64,000 nucleotides of DNA from Planctomycetia bacterium (GTDB taxonomy: Bacteria; Planctomycetota; Planctomycetia; Gemmatales; Gemmataceae). The DNA lies in NCBI GenBank assembly GCA_005799265.1, contig SYHD01000084.1, forward strand, positions 1 to 64,000, read 5' to 3'. Positions 1-8,306 of the stretch are shown piece after piece. The position numbers and the translations under genes were made by a program. Numbering within the stretch: the first letter of the stretch is position 1; each line of letters starts with the position of its first letter. The notes under the pieces were generated by a model, which was given only the letters and a program-made list of their open reading frames with translations, made no database searches and was not told the origin of the DNA.

Positions 1-2
1 CC

Positions 3-119
3 GAAGCGATCCTGCAACTGCGCGCCGATCACCTGAGCGACGATGAGCCGCTCAAACTTTTTTGGCAAACTCGGCAAACCGAGCAAAACGGACAACGCGC
101 CTACCGCAAGGCCGCGTGA
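3..119 (+). CDS. C-terminal end of an unidentified protein, possibly transposase-like (partial)
   Basis: An open frame enters from the left edge and stops at TGA 117-119, giving 38 residues (EAILQLRADHLSDDEP... ending in RAYRKAA). It is too short for the ORF track. The phrase ILQLRADxLSDxxPLxxFW followed by a GQR-Y-R-AA tail resembles, from memory, the C-terminus of ISKra4-like transposases common in planctomycetes. That identification is tentative, and most of the gene lies outside the window. Confidence 0.45.
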   Translation, partial: EAILQLRADHLSDDEPLKLFWQTRQTEQNGQRAYRKAA

Positions 120-268
120 TTACAAACCGTGTCGTACACCCGAAGCGTCCTTGCCTCTTCCGACAGAATCGGCTATGGCCGTCCGCCGCGTGCGGGTGAG
201 CGTTCGTGTAGCGCTTGGCGAGCGCCAAGCCGCAGGCTGCAAAAAAGAGGGAATGGGAGAAGTAGCGA

Positions 269-1015
269 ATGATGGGCTGGCGGCTCTTGATTCTGATGGC
301 CCTTGCGCCGACCGGCTGCGTCGCCGTCGCGCCGCGCGACATCGAACTCTTGCCGCCGCAGACGCCTGCCGTGCCTGCCACCGTGTTTGTCGCCGACGGC
401 GCGGGCAACTATCAACTCTTGAGCAAGGCCCTCCGCGGCGTCGTCAAGAAAGACGGCCGGGCGATCGACGTGGTGACGCACGAATGGTCGCACGGCAAAT
501 ATCGCATCCTCGCGGACTATCTGCACCATGAACACGCCTGTGAGGAAGGCAAGCGCCTGGCCGACAAGATGCGCGAACACCGCGTTGCCTACCCGGATCG
601 CCCCATCCACCTGATCGGACACAGTGCCGGCGCGACGGTCGTTATGGCGGCTCTGGAAAACTTGCCAGTCGATTTCGTCGAACGCGCGGTTCTCCTGGCC
701 CCCGCGCTGTCGGCAGAGTACGACGTTCATCCCGCCCTTCGCTCGGTGCATCAAGGCCTGCACGTTTTTTGTAGCCCCTACGACTACGTCATTCTGGGAT
801 TCGCCACGCGCCTGCTCGGCACTCCGGATCACCGCTGGACGGCGATGGCCGGCTGTCAGGGCTTCCGAGCCGCCGATCGGAAACTCGTGCAGCAACCGTG
901 GCGTCCCGCCGATTGCGCCCTGGGCAACACCGGCGGCCACTTCGGCGCGTATCAGCCGGAATTCCTGCGTGCTCACGTCATGCCGCTGTTTCAACCGGGG
1001 ACGATTGCGCGATAA
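269..1015 (+). CDS. Alpha/beta-hydrolase fold lipoprotein
   Basis: A 248-aa protein whose N-terminus (MMGWRLLILMALAPTGC) is a short hydrophobic signal ending in a Cys near residue 17, which suggests a lipoprotein. GHSAG around residue 118 is a GxSxG nucleophile elbow preceded by the hydrophobic strand RPIHLI. LLAPAL and a C-terminal NTGGHFGAY, probably carrying the catalytic His, complete a lipase/esterase-like layout. Substrate unknown. The start is either of two adjacent ATGs (269 or 272). A degenerate inverted repeat lies just upstream, and the following DUF1501 gene is on the same strand 129 bp away. Confidence 0.75.
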   Translation: MMGWRLLILMALAPTGCVAVAPRDIELLPPQTPAVPATVFVADGAGNYQLLSKALRGVVKKDGRAIDVVTHEWSHGKYRILADYLHHEHACEEGKRLADKMREHRVAYPDRPIHLIGHSAGATVVMAALENLPVDFVERAVLLAPALSAEYDVHPALRSVHQGLHVFCSPYDYVILGFATRLLGTPDHRWTAMAGCQGFRAADRKLVQQPWRPADCALGNTGGHFGAYQPEFLRAHVMPLFQPGTIAR

Positions 1016-1144
1016 TCCTGGTTTGCTTCGCTAATCTCTTGCTGTTCACGTGCCGATGTGATATAAACTGTGCAACCGCGCTATAACTGCGCCCCGGACT
1101 CTTACCCCCGCCGGCAACCCTACCCGCCTCACCCGGAGACGTTC

Positions 1145-2512
1145 ATGCTAACCATCTTCTCGAAGCCGCACAAGACTGGCGGTTTCTGCGACGGGCTCAA
1201 TCGCCGCGACTTCCTCACCATCGGCGGCTCCGTCGCCGGCGGGCTCATGCTGCCCGATCTGCTCCGCGCCGAAGCCGAGCAAGGCCGCGGCACCCAGCAC
1301 AAGGCGATCATCAACGTCTATTTGCCGGGCGGACCTCCCCATCAGGACATGTGGGACATCAAGACCGAAGCCCCGCGCGAAATCCGCGGCGAGTTCGATC
1401 CGATCCACACCAACGTCCCCGGCATCGACATCTGCGAACTCTTCCCGCGCATCGCCCGCAACGCCGACAAGTTCGCCTTCATCCGCTCGCTCGTCGATTG
1501 CGACGGCGGCCACGATTCGTACCAGTGCATGACGGGCCGCAAGAAGAACATGCAGCAAATCGGTCATTGGCCGATGATGGGCTCGTGGGTGTCGCGCTTC
1601 CAGGGCCCGACCAACCGCTCGATGCCCCCCAACGTCGCCTTGATGTACGCGACCGGCGAATCGCGCTGGGGCGATCCGTATCACGGCGGCTTTTTGGGCA
1701 TGGGCTACAACCCGTTCAACCTCATCGCGGGCCGAGGCAACAACGCCGGCGCCAACATGACCCTCAACGGCGTCACCATGGATCGCCTCAACGATCGCGT
1801 CGGCCTGATGCGCTCCTTCGATTCGCTCAACCGCGAAATCGACCGCGCCGGCACCATGGACGGCATCGACTCCTTCCAGCAGCAAGCCCTCGGCATCCTG
1901 ACCTCGTCGCGTTTGGTTGACGCGCTCGACCTGTCGAAGGAAGACCCGCGCGTCGTCGCTCGCTACGGCTTCAACGACCCGGCGTTCGAGCGCGACGGCG
2001 CCCCGCGCATGGTCCGCAACTTCTGCATCGCGCGCCGCCTGGTCGAAGCCGGCGCCCGCGTCGTCACCATGAACTTCAGCCGCTGGGACTGGCACGGCCC
2101 GGACGGCAAGAACTTCGTCGAAAGCCGACGTAACATGCCGCTCTTGGACGCCGGCGTTTCCTCGCTGGTCGAAGACCTGCACGTGCGCGGCATGCTCGAT
2201 GACGTCTCGATCGTCGTCTGGGGCGAGTTCGGCCGCACGCCAAGAATCAACAACACCGAAGGCCGCGACCACTGGCCGCAACTGTCGGCAGCCCTGTTGG
2301 CCGGCGGCGGCATGCGTACCGGCCAAGTCGTCGGCGCCAGCGATCGCATGGGCGGCACCGCGGCGCGACGTCCAGTCAAGTTCCAGGAAGTCTTCGCGAC
2401 CTTGTATCGCAACATCGGCTTGAATCCGGGCTCGACGCGCATGTTCGACCTGAACGGCCGGCCGCAGTATCTGGTCGATCAGGGGACGGAGCCGATCAAC
2501 GAGTTGTATTAG
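1145..2512 (+). CDS. DUF1501 domain protein with twin-arginine signal
   Basis: 455 aa from ATG 1145. The track's earlier start adds 25 unsupported residues before MLTIFSKPHK. NRRDFLTIGGSVAGG is a twin-Arg signal followed by a hydrophobic stretch, so Tat export is expected. The body shows DUF1501 hallmarks: the early PGGPPHQDMWD motif, WGEFGRTPRIN, and GRDHWP near the C-terminus. These relate the family to the alkaline phosphatase/sulfatase fold. In planctomycetes DUF1501 genes usually pair with a DUF1549/DUF1553 (cytochrome-like) gene. None is adjacent here, so this copy is an orphan and its substrate is unknown. Confidence 0.9.
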   Translation: MLTIFSKPHKTGGFCDGLNRRDFLTIGGSVAGGLMLPDLLRAEAEQGRGTQHKAIINVYLPGGPPHQDMWDIKTEAPREIRGEFDPIHTNVPGIDICELFPRIARNADKFAFIRSLVDCDGGHDSYQCMTGRKKNMQQIGHWPMMGSWVSRFQGPTNRSMPPNVALMYATGESRWGDPYHGGFLGMGYNPFNLIAGRGNNAGANMTLNGVTMDRLNDRVGLMRSFDSLNREIDRAGTMDGIDSFQQQALGILTSSRLVDALDLSKEDPRVVARYGFNDPAFERDGAPRMVRNFCIARRLVEAGARVVTMNFSRWDWHGPDGKNFVESRRNMPLLDAGVSSLVEDLHVRGMLDDVSIVVWGEFGRTPRINNTEGRDHWPQLSAALLAGGGMRTGQVVGASDRMGGTAARRPVKFQEVFATLYRNIGLNPGSTRMFDLNGRPQYLVDQGTEPINELY

Positions 2513-2612
2513 CCCGCCAAGCCCCGCCATGAGCGCAGCGAATGGCGAGGGGCGAAGCTCGAAAAACATGAACCCCTGGAGGCGCATCGTCGTATCCTGG
2601 GGTTCTTCATTT

Positions 2613-2822
2613 TCACGATACGCCAAGAAACCGCGCGATTCTTCGCCGTAGCGAATCCACTTTGCCCGCACAAATCTCGCGTTCCCAAATAACCAACACC
2701 TTCCAGCCAGCGCGCCGCAATTGCCTGATGCTTGCCTTGTCTCGACACGCATTCCGCTGTAATTTCGTCAGCCAATACGAACGCCGAGACGCGGTAATGG
2801 TCTCGCGGTCGCGGCAGCCGAC
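2613..2822 (-). pseudogene. Remnant of a Vsr (very-short-patch-repair) endonuclease
   Basis: The track's 105-aa minus ORF here is a shadow. Shifting frame gives a stop-to-stop reading of about 69 codons containing RRSYWLTKLQRNACRDK, then a bridge, then RRAGWKVLVIWE and an Arg-rich tail ending at TGA (2613-2615). YWxxKxxRNxxRD...GWxVLxIWE is the C-terminal signature of Vsr-type mismatch nucleases. The N-terminal nuclease half is missing and no start codon is available, so it is a decayed fragment. Vsr genes normally accompany a cytosine DNA methyltransferase, and none is present, which fits an eroded restriction-modification locus. Confidence 0.7.
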
Positions 2823-2831
2823 TCACGTCGG

Positions 2832-3254
2832 CTAACTTCGCTCCGATTTACGGACATACACGAATGGATCGGGCCGCATAGTCGGAATTGCTTCGGCCCA
2901 TTCACACAGAACGAGCTTGACCTCAAGCGGACTACTGTCCGCCGGGCGTGCCTCCCTTACGTAGTCTTGGATATCTTCCTCTTCGGGGCACTCGCCGCTA
3001 TCGAGCCCAGCCCAGCCGACAAAGTCCTCGATGAGCCAATCAGGCGAATACGTCCGGTATTCGACCAGGTTGTATCCCCCAAGGGCTTCGACTAATGCGA
3101 AAAGGGCATCATGTTCGTCGTCGTTGGAATCGCCGGCGAGAGCTTCTTGGGCACATTTGAACGCGTCGATTACCGCCGGCGAAAACGGGAATTGCGGAGT
3201 TGCATCGCGCCGAGTCGAAGGCATCGCGAACCCTTCCATCTTAGATTTTTCCAT
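2832..3254 (-). CDS. Acidic hypothetical protein next to an XRE regulator
   Basis: 140 aa, rich in Asp/Glu, with no signal peptide or membrane segment. Family not recognised. The start at 3254 is supported by AAGGAG six bases upstream. It is divergent from the XRE gene across about 57 bp that carries two palindromes, and lies directly upstream (in its own direction) of the Vsr remnant. Base composition is lower in GC than flanking housekeeping genes. The setting suggests an accessory defence-island gene, possibly controlled by the XRE protein; the function is not inferable from sequence. Confidence 0.7.
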   Translation of the reverse strand: MEKSKMEGFAMPSTRRDATPQFPFSPAVIDAFKCAQEALAGDSNDDEHDALFALVEALGGYNLVEYRTYSPDWLIEDFVGWAGLDSGECPEEEDIQDYVREARPADSSPLEVKLVLCEWAEAIPTMRPDPFVYVRKSERS

Positions 3255-3277
3255 CGCTTGCTCCTTGAGTCGTTTGC

Positions 3278-3319
3278 TCCCAATTTGGGATCATTCTAGC
3301 TCGCTCCCATAATGAGAGC
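3278..3319. promoter_or_regulatory. Two palindromes, probable operators of the XRE regulator
   Basis: TCCCAATTTGGGA (3278-3290) is a perfect palindrome around its central base. GCTCCCATAATGAGAGC (3303-3319) is a near-perfect 17-mer centred 27 bp away. Both share a TCCCA half-site and lie between the divergent 140-aa gene and the XRE gene, the layout expected for controller-protein (C-box-like) sites. The second covers the upstream ATG (3312) of the XRE gene. Binding is inferred. Confidence 0.5.
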
Positions 3320-3590
3320 AATGGAAAAATCGACTTTCACGCCGGAATACGCGATCCTCCGCGCGGCACTGGTCGGCGCACGCAAGAAAGCCGGGCTGAC
3401 GCAACGCGAATTAGCCAAGCGGCTGAACGTGCCCCACAGCTGGGTTGCCAAAGTCGAATGCGGTGATCGTCGTCTTGATTTCGTTGAGCTGTATTGGCTT
3501 CTGGCAGCGTGCGGAGTAGAACCGATACCCGTGTTGAGGAGATTGTTGAGAAGTTTCTCAAGAAGCAAGGACCGGCGATCCAAAGAGTGA
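3312..3590 (+). CDS. XRE-family helix-turn-helix regulator
   Basis: About 90 aa. GLTQRELAKRLNVPHSWVAKVECGDRRLDFVEL is a classical HTH_3/Cro-C1 domain spanning residues 30-65. No strong Shine-Dalgarno lies before ATG 3312 or the in-frame ATG 3321; the latter is attractive because 3312 lies inside a palindrome. The gene ends 7 bp from the convergent DUF3883 gene. Small XRE proteins beside restriction genes commonly act as controller proteins timing nuclease expression. That role here is inference. Confidence 0.82.
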   Translation: MRAMEKSTFTPEYAILRAALVGARKKAGLTQRELAKRLNVPHSWVAKVECGDRRLDFVELYWLLAACGVEPIPVLRRLLRSFSRSKDRRSKE

Positions 3591-3597
3591 CTCTTGG

Positions 3598-4404
3598 TCA
3601 ACCCGAGCTCACAATCACAGTGGCTTTCCAGGAGATGACGCTGGTTTGCCGAATGGAGGAAGTGACGCTCAACAAGCTCGCTGGATGCCTGATGAGCATT
3701 GCTCTGGGCTGATCTGGAATTCCGCCCACGATCACCAGCCAGTAATTCGCCGCGCGACGATTCGCTTGGTTCCATTCATAGTCTGTAAAGAGAATCGCCC
3801 CTCGCATGGATTTGATGCCTTTCACTTCGATTGCGAGAGCGCTTTGGTCCACCACGCCGAAGTCGAAGCCACAGGCTTGATCGCGGCAATCAAGAAGCGA
3901 TTTCGTCGGTATCCCGCAAATACGCTCACTGTTCTCAATGAAATGTCCCTCGGCCAGACGTCCTGTCCTCAGACGTTCTGCCACGTTTTCAATCCGGCGC
4001 TTCTCTTCTGTCATCGGCTTTGTGATCAAATCTTCCACCTCCTTGTCGCCGGAAAGTAGGCGGGCAACGATGTCCATTACCGCCTCATCGCTGGCATCGC
4101 AGAACTCTCCCAAAACCCGCTGACGATTCGGCCGCAACGGCCGCTTGTGCCAACCCCTGCGACTATTGGGATGTATCGGATCGAACTCATCGCGCAGGTT
4201 CTTCATGCTCGCCGACGCGACCTCAAGGCGTTCCCCGGTCGAGGTGAACGCCTCTCGCCATGAAGAGAAGCCGAATCTTCGCAGAAACAACTCGTCCAGC
4301 CGACTCATGGCATATGCCACGATGATTGCTTCGGTTTCGATTAGGCTCCGCGAGCGTGTGGTTTGAGGTGTTCGGTCGTTCGTATCACCTGATTTCCCGC
4401 TCAC
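3598..4404 (-). CDS. DUF3883 (NO VEIN C-terminal) nuclease-like protein
   Basis: 268 aa using a GTG start at 4404, chosen because GGAGG lies 8 bases upstream; the track's ATG at 4461 has no such site and overlaps the previous gene. The C-terminal half contains CGFDFGVVDQSALAIEVKG, then ILFTDYEWNQANRRAANYWLVIVGG. This is the DUF3883 pattern, a PD-(D/E)xK-like fold (D...ExK) found in restriction and defence proteins. The N-terminal half is unassigned. It follows the B3-like gene with a 31-bp gap, so the two are probably co-transcribed. Cleavage activity is inferred. Confidence 0.72.
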   Translation of the reverse strand: MSGKSGDTNDRTPQTTRSRSLIETEAIIVAYAMSRLDELFLRRFGFSSWREAFTSTGERLEVASASMKNLRDEFDPIHPNSRRGWHKRPLRPNRQRVLGEFCDASDEAVMDIVARLLSGDKEVEDLITKPMTEEKRRIENVAERLRTGRLAEGHFIENSERICGIPTKSLLDCRDQACGFDFGVVDQSALAIEVKGIKSMRGAILFTDYEWNQANRRAANYWLVIVGGIPDQPRAMLIRHPASLLSVTSSIRQTSVISWKATVIVSSG

Positions 4405-4435
4405 GGTCTTTGCCTCCCATGTGATCGCTGAAGCG

Positions 4436-4729
4436 TCAGCACATCCCCGCCACAATCCCATGATGCTCGAAAAACGCCCCCACCCAATCGCGCCGCCGAA
4501 AGAAGCGCGGCTTGCCCGTTTTCGCGTCCACGCAGATGTCGGTTTCGATCACCTGGTTCAGGCCATCCAGGACGAGCTCGATGGCTTTGCCCTTCCTGGC
4601 GCGGCCCACGCAATCGGGCGGGAAAAAGTCGAGAGGCTCGCGGACGTAGAGGTGCTTGTACTTGATGTTGCCCGCGGTCACCTTGAGCAGCCGTCTGGTG
4701 GATTCGAGCGTTTCCTGAATCATGGTCAT
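4436..4729 (-). CDS. B3-like small protein of restriction-modification loci
   Basis: 97 aa, soluble. IKYKHLYVREPLDFFPPDCVG, then IELVLDGLNQVIETDI, then a basic PRFFRRRDWVGAFFEHH block resembles small proteins encoded beside DNA methyltransferase or restriction genes, with an EcoRII-N/B3-like DNA-binding flavour. This family link is from memory and should be treated as probable. It is the first gene of a two-gene minus-strand unit with the DUF3883 protein. A partner methyltransferase is not visible in the window. Confidence 0.6.
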   Translation of the reverse strand: MTMIQETLESTRRLLKVTAGNIKYKHLYVREPLDFFPPDCVGRARKGKAIELVLDGLNQVIETDICVDAKTGKPRFFRRRDWVGAFFEHHGIVAGMC

Positions 4730-4874
4730 GCTCTCCGCCGACGGACTCCGTTCGACCTCGCCTTATCATCCATGATACCGATTCGGGACGTCCAAAGAAA
4801 TACATCTGGCTCGTTCTCAACCGTGGCGGATATAATACAAATCTCCTGACTCCATCGACGCGGAGATTTGTGCC

Positions 4875-5069
4875 ATGGCGACAATCCAGATCAAGGACCA
4901 TAAGAAATACGCCAAAGCCATCGGGCTGCTTTACGAGATGGGTGGTCTTTTTCACACGAAGCCGACTCGGCAGATCGTGGTCGGTCCGTATCAGCTTCAA
5001 GTCCTTCGCCAGGCAGGCCTGGTGCCACAAGCTAACGGAGCGAAAAAACGTGCCAAGGGAAAATCGTAG
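4875..5069 (+). CDS. Small basic hypothetical protein
   Basis: 64 aa from ATG 4875 with GGAG upstream (ggagatttgtgccATG). It contains YAKAIGLLYEMGGLFHTKPTRQIVVG and a Lys-rich tail. Family not recognised. Its TAG stop (5067-5069) is one base from the GTG start of the next gene, so translation of the pair is probably coupled. Confidence 0.6.
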   Translation: MATIQIKDHKKYAKAIGLLYEMGGLFHTKPTRQIVVGPYQLQVLRQAGLVPQANGAKKRAKGKS

Positions 5070-5070
5070 C

Positions 5071-5505
5071 GTGGCGCGATTGGCGGCCGAATTGCGAGCG
5101 TTGAACGAGCGCATCGAGGCGGACTTGTTCTTGCCGAGCCTTCGCGAGAAACCGCCGCGCGTACACGGATACGCTTTCAAGTTCTCGCTGACATTGCCTC
5201 TGTTTTCAGGCGATGGCAATCGTGTCTTCCTCCACGAACATCTCGGCCACCTTCACGAATTCTTCGACCGCCGATTCGGCGGTTGCTCGGGGGCGTCCTA
5301 TCGGTCCGGCGCGCCCTATTTCGGCGAATATCTGCCGCCCGGCGAGAAGCCGATGCGTGACAACAATACGATAACGTTTGTCTACGCCAATCCCATCGAG
5401 GCGTGCGATCGATTCTTCACCGAGTTGAAGCAACTCCCTCGCCGCGCGCCGCTCATCCCGCAGGACGAGATCCTCATCGAGCGTTCGGAAGTATATCTCG
5501 TCTAG
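5071..5505 (+). CDS. Hypothetical protein with GTG start, coupled to the 64-aa gene
   Basis: 144 aa from GTG 5071, preceded by AAGGGA. The track's ATG at 4870 would overlap the whole previous gene in another frame, so it was rejected. The body shows VHGYAFKFSLTLPLFSGDGNRVFLHEHLGHLHEFFDRRFGG and a strand-rich C-terminus ending in ILIERSEVYLV. No signal peptide. Not recognised; the alternating hydrophobic strands suggest a small alpha+beta fold. Confidence 0.6.
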   Translation: MARLAAELRALNERIEADLFLPSLREKPPRVHGYAFKFSLTLPLFSGDGNRVFLHEHLGHLHEFFDRRFGGCSGASYRSGAPYFGEYLPPGEKPMRDNNTITFVYANPIEACDRFFTELKQLPRRAPLIPQDEILIERSEVYLV

Positions 5506-5516
5506 GCGACGCCGAT

Positions 5517-7037
5517 TTACCCGCCCGCCGCCCCCTTTTTGTTCACTTTCTGCCGCCCAAACTCCTGCCCCAGCCAGCGGAAGCCGCGCACGCCCGCGTC
5601 GGCCTCGAACGTGAACACCAGCATTTCGTTTTCCAGCACGTACTCGCCCGGCGCGATGGTGCGGAACGTGTCGTGGTGCCAGTGCTCCATCGGCAACTTG
5701 AAGCTGCTCCACTGAATCGACAGGCCGTCCTTACTCGCGCTGATGATCGCTTTGCCGTAGGCGGGGTGATCGTACGTGCCGGCGAATGACTGCAATTCGC
5801 GCGACGGCTTCGTGTCGGCAACGCGCTTCGCCTTGATGCCGGCGTCCTTCTTGTCCTTCTCGGCACGCTGCTTCTTGTCGAGCTTCACGTAGTAATCGTT
5901 CCAGTCCTTGTCGGGCAAGCCGAGATAGCGATCGATGACGGTCTTGGCGACGGCTTCGGTCAGGAAGCTCGGATTGCGATTGGTCAGGACGACGACGCCG
6001 AGCTTGGCCTTGGGGGCGAGCATCGTCTGGGCGCGATAGCCGGGGAGCGAGCCGCCGTGCGAGAGGATGTGCTGGCCCTGATGGTCGTAGACGAACCAGC
6101 CCAGGCCGTAGCTGACTTGATTGACGCCGGGGTAGGCGTCGCGCGTGGTTTCGTTCATCTTGAGGACCATTTGCGGCGCGTGGGTTTCGCGGAAGTGCTT
6201 GATCGGCACGAGACGCTTGCCGTTGAAGGTCCCGTCCGCGAGCTGGAAGCGCAGCCATTGGCCGAGGTCGCGCACCGAGGCGCTGATGTCGCCGGCGCCG
6301 CGCGAATCGTAAATCAATGGCGGGACCAGCTCCAGCTTGCCCTTGTTGTCGCCGCGCGTGTAGCCGATGGCGCGATTCTTGGCCTTGAGGAAATCGTCCG
6401 CGTTGCCGCTGGCGGTCTTCATGCCGAGCGGCTCGAAGATGCGCTTCGTGAAGCTGTCCGCGAGCGAGCGTTTGTCGGCGAGCGCCGCGGCCGTGCCGGC
6501 GGTAATGAAGGGAATGTTTGCGTATTCCCAGTTCGAGCGGAACGACGTCGTCAGCTTGACGTGCCCGATCTTGCGGATGACCTCTTCCGGCGCGAGCGGC
6601 GATTTGAACCAGAGGAGGTCGTGCCGGCTCAGGCCCGTGCGATGGCAGAGCATGTCGCGAATGGTGGCGTTCTGATCGGCGAGCGGATCGGCCAGGCGGA
6701 AATAGGGGACGTGCTTGTGGACCGGATCGTCCCAATCGACGAGGCCGTCGCCGCATAGCATGGCGAGCAGCATGGCGAGAAAGGCCTTGGTGCAGGAGGC
6801 GATTTGGAAAATCGTGTCTTCCGTCATGGCGTCGTCCTTGCCGAGTTCCCGGACGCCGGCTCCTTTCAGGTAGACGATTTTGTCCTCATGAACGATGACG
6901 ACCGCTGCGCCGGGTGCGTCGAATGTCTTGAGCGCCTGCGCGACGATGGCGTCGAGCTGTTTCTCGCTCGGCGCTTGTCCATGAACGAAGAGGGGTACGA
7001 TCAACAGAGCGAGCATCGGACATAGCCAGCGTTTCAC
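5517..7037 (-). CDS. Secreted serine hydrolase of the beta-lactamase/AmpC-esterase family
   Basis: 506 aa from GTG 7037 (GGAG upstream), beginning KRWLCPMLALLIVPLFVHGQ, a signal peptide; the track's longer ATG version lacks a signal. Penicillin-binding-fold motifs are present: SCTK near residue 81 (SxxK), the YAN triad and HGGSLPGY (the HxG equivalent). A C-terminal DUF3471-like lipocalin-type domain follows (FAGTYDHPAYGKA). Such proteins are usually esterases or peptidases rather than true beta-lactamases. It runs convergent with the 144-aa gene. Confidence 0.87.
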   Translation of the reverse strand: MKRWLCPMLALLIVPLFVHGQAPSEKQLDAIVAQALKTFDAPGAAVVIVHEDKIVYLKGAGVRELGKDDAMTEDTIFQIASCTKAFLAMLLAMLCGDGLVDWDDPVHKHVPYFRLADPLADQNATIRDMLCHRTGLSRHDLLWFKSPLAPEEVIRKIGHVKLTTSFRSNWEYANIPFITAGTAAALADKRSLADSFTKRIFEPLGMKTASGNADDFLKAKNRAIGYTRGDNKGKLELVPPLIYDSRGAGDISASVRDLGQWLRFQLADGTFNGKRLVPIKHFRETHAPQMVLKMNETTRDAYPGVNQVSYGLGWFVYDHQGQHILSHGGSLPGYRAQTMLAPKAKLGVVVLTNRNPSFLTEAVAKTVIDRYLGLPDKDWNDYYVKLDKKQRAEKDKKDAGIKAKRVADTKPSRELQSFAGTYDHPAYGKAIISASKDGLSIQWSSFKLPMEHWHHDTFRTIAPGEYVLENEMLVFTFEADAGVRGFRWLGQEFGRQKVNKKGAAGG

Positions 7038-7185
7038 GGTAATGTCTCCGGCGAGGAACGATTGATACCTGAGCGTCCATGCTACCGGGCGGCCCGCGCA
7101 GGTCAACGAATTTCCGGTTTACGATATTGCGTTCGTCGGCGGAGCGGTATGATGCTCCAAGAACGCATGGCCCCGAATGAAGCAA

Positions 7186-7323
7186 AGAGAAATGAGCCAC
7201 GGATCAAACACCGATGAAACACGGAAAGGACCCATCCGATTGCGTCAGTGATTGCTTGATTCCTGAGTCTTTTCCACGTTTCATCCGTGTTTGATCCGTG
7301 TTTGATCCGTGGCTCATTTCTCT
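7186..7323. repeat. Intergenic inverted repeat built on CACGGATCAAA units
   Basis: The left arm (7186-7227) and right arm (7271-7323) read AGAGAAATGAGCCACGGATC on opposite strands. Each arm is made of 11-bp units (GATCAAACACG / GATGAAACACG), and the right arm has one extra unit. The arms fill the gap between the divergent serine-hydrolase and S1/P1-nuclease genes. Confidence 0.85.
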
Positions 7324-7359
7324 GCGCAGACGGCGCGCTTGCTCGTCGAGAGGAAACGC

Positions 7360-8298
7360 ATGAAGACGATCCGATGGATGACCCTGGCCGCGATCTTCTG
7401 CACGCCGCCGCCCGCCTTCGCGTGGAACAAGGCCGGGCACATGCTGACCGGCGCGATCGCCTATCAGAAGCTCAAGGCCGACGGCGACGAGCAAACCATT
7501 CTGCGCGTCATCGTATTGCTGAAGCAGCATCCGGACGCGGCCCGCTGGGACAAGGGGCTGCAAAAATTCGCCAAGGATGATCGGGACCTTTACCTATTCA
7601 TGCAAGCTGCCCGTTGGGCCGACGATGCCCGCGACGATCCGACGTTTTACCCGCCCGATGCACATTACGACAAGCATCACTACATCAATCTGCCTTTCAA
7701 GCCGAAAGGGCAGCCCGACTCGGTCAAGACCAAGGGGCCGGACGATCTCAACATCTTCCGCGGTTACGCCGACCGGCTCGCCATCGTCAAGAGCAAGGAG
7801 GACAACGACATTCGCGCCGTCGCCCTGTGCTGGGTATTCCATCTGATTGGCGACGTCCATCAGCCGCTGCACACGACCAGCCTGTTCACGACGCAATTCA
7901 AGAACGGCGACCGCGGCGGCACGATCTTCTACATTCGCGCCAAGGAAGGCAAGTTCCCGATCACGCTGCACAAATATTGGGATGACCTGCTGCTCTCCAG
8001 CGAGAACTTCCCGAACGTCAAGAACTACGCGATCGAACTGCGCAATCGCCAGGAGTTTACCGCCGACAAGCTGACCGAGTTGGCCGCTACGAGCTTTCAA
8101 GATTGGGCCATCAAGGAGAGCTTTGAATTGGCGAAGTCCGCGGTCTATCGCGACGGCAAGCTCGAAGGCGGCGCATCGATGAAGCAGGCGAAGGTGCTGC
8201 CCGACGATTACGCGAAGACGACGCAGCCGATCGCCGAACGCCGAGCGGTGCTGGCGGGCTATCGCATCGCGGCGGTGCTGCGCGAGGCGGTGAAGTGA
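7360..8298 (+). CDS. S1/P1 nuclease family protein
   Basis: 312 aa from ATG 7360 (GAGAGG upstream). The signal peptide MKTIRWMTLAAIFCTPPPAFA precedes WNKAGH, so processing exposes the N-terminal Trp that coordinates zinc in S1/P1 enzymes. Further zinc ligands are visible in HYINLPF and HLIGDVHQPLHTTS. The family hydrolyses single-stranded DNA and RNA outside the cytoplasm using three zinc ions. Length is normal. The shadow ORFs on both strands were ignored. Confidence 0.92.
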   Translation: MKTIRWMTLAAIFCTPPPAFAWNKAGHMLTGAIAYQKLKADGDEQTILRVIVLLKQHPDAARWDKGLQKFAKDDRDLYLFMQAARWADDARDDPTFYPPDAHYDKHHYINLPFKPKGQPDSVKTKGPDDLNIFRGYADRLAIVKSKEDNDIRAVALCWVFHLIGDVHQPLHTTSLFTTQFKNGDRGGTIFYIRAKEGKFPITLHKYWDDLLLSSENFPNVKNYAIELRNRQEFTADKLTELAATSFQDWAIKESFELAKSAVYRDGKLEGGASMKQAKVLPDDYAKTTQPIAERRAVLAGYRIAAVLREAVK

Positions 8299-8306
8299 CG
8301 AATTCC

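Noticed and set aside
1148-2752. 534-aa minus-strand ORF
   Set aside because: Antisense to the DUF1501 gene; GC-rich codons of the real gene leave the opposite frame open. Composition (Ala/Val/Asp/His-rich, no motifs) is typical of a shadow.
4401-5219. 272-aa minus ORF over the B3-like gene
   Set aside because: Out of frame with the B3-like protein, which has its own start and conserved-looking sequence.
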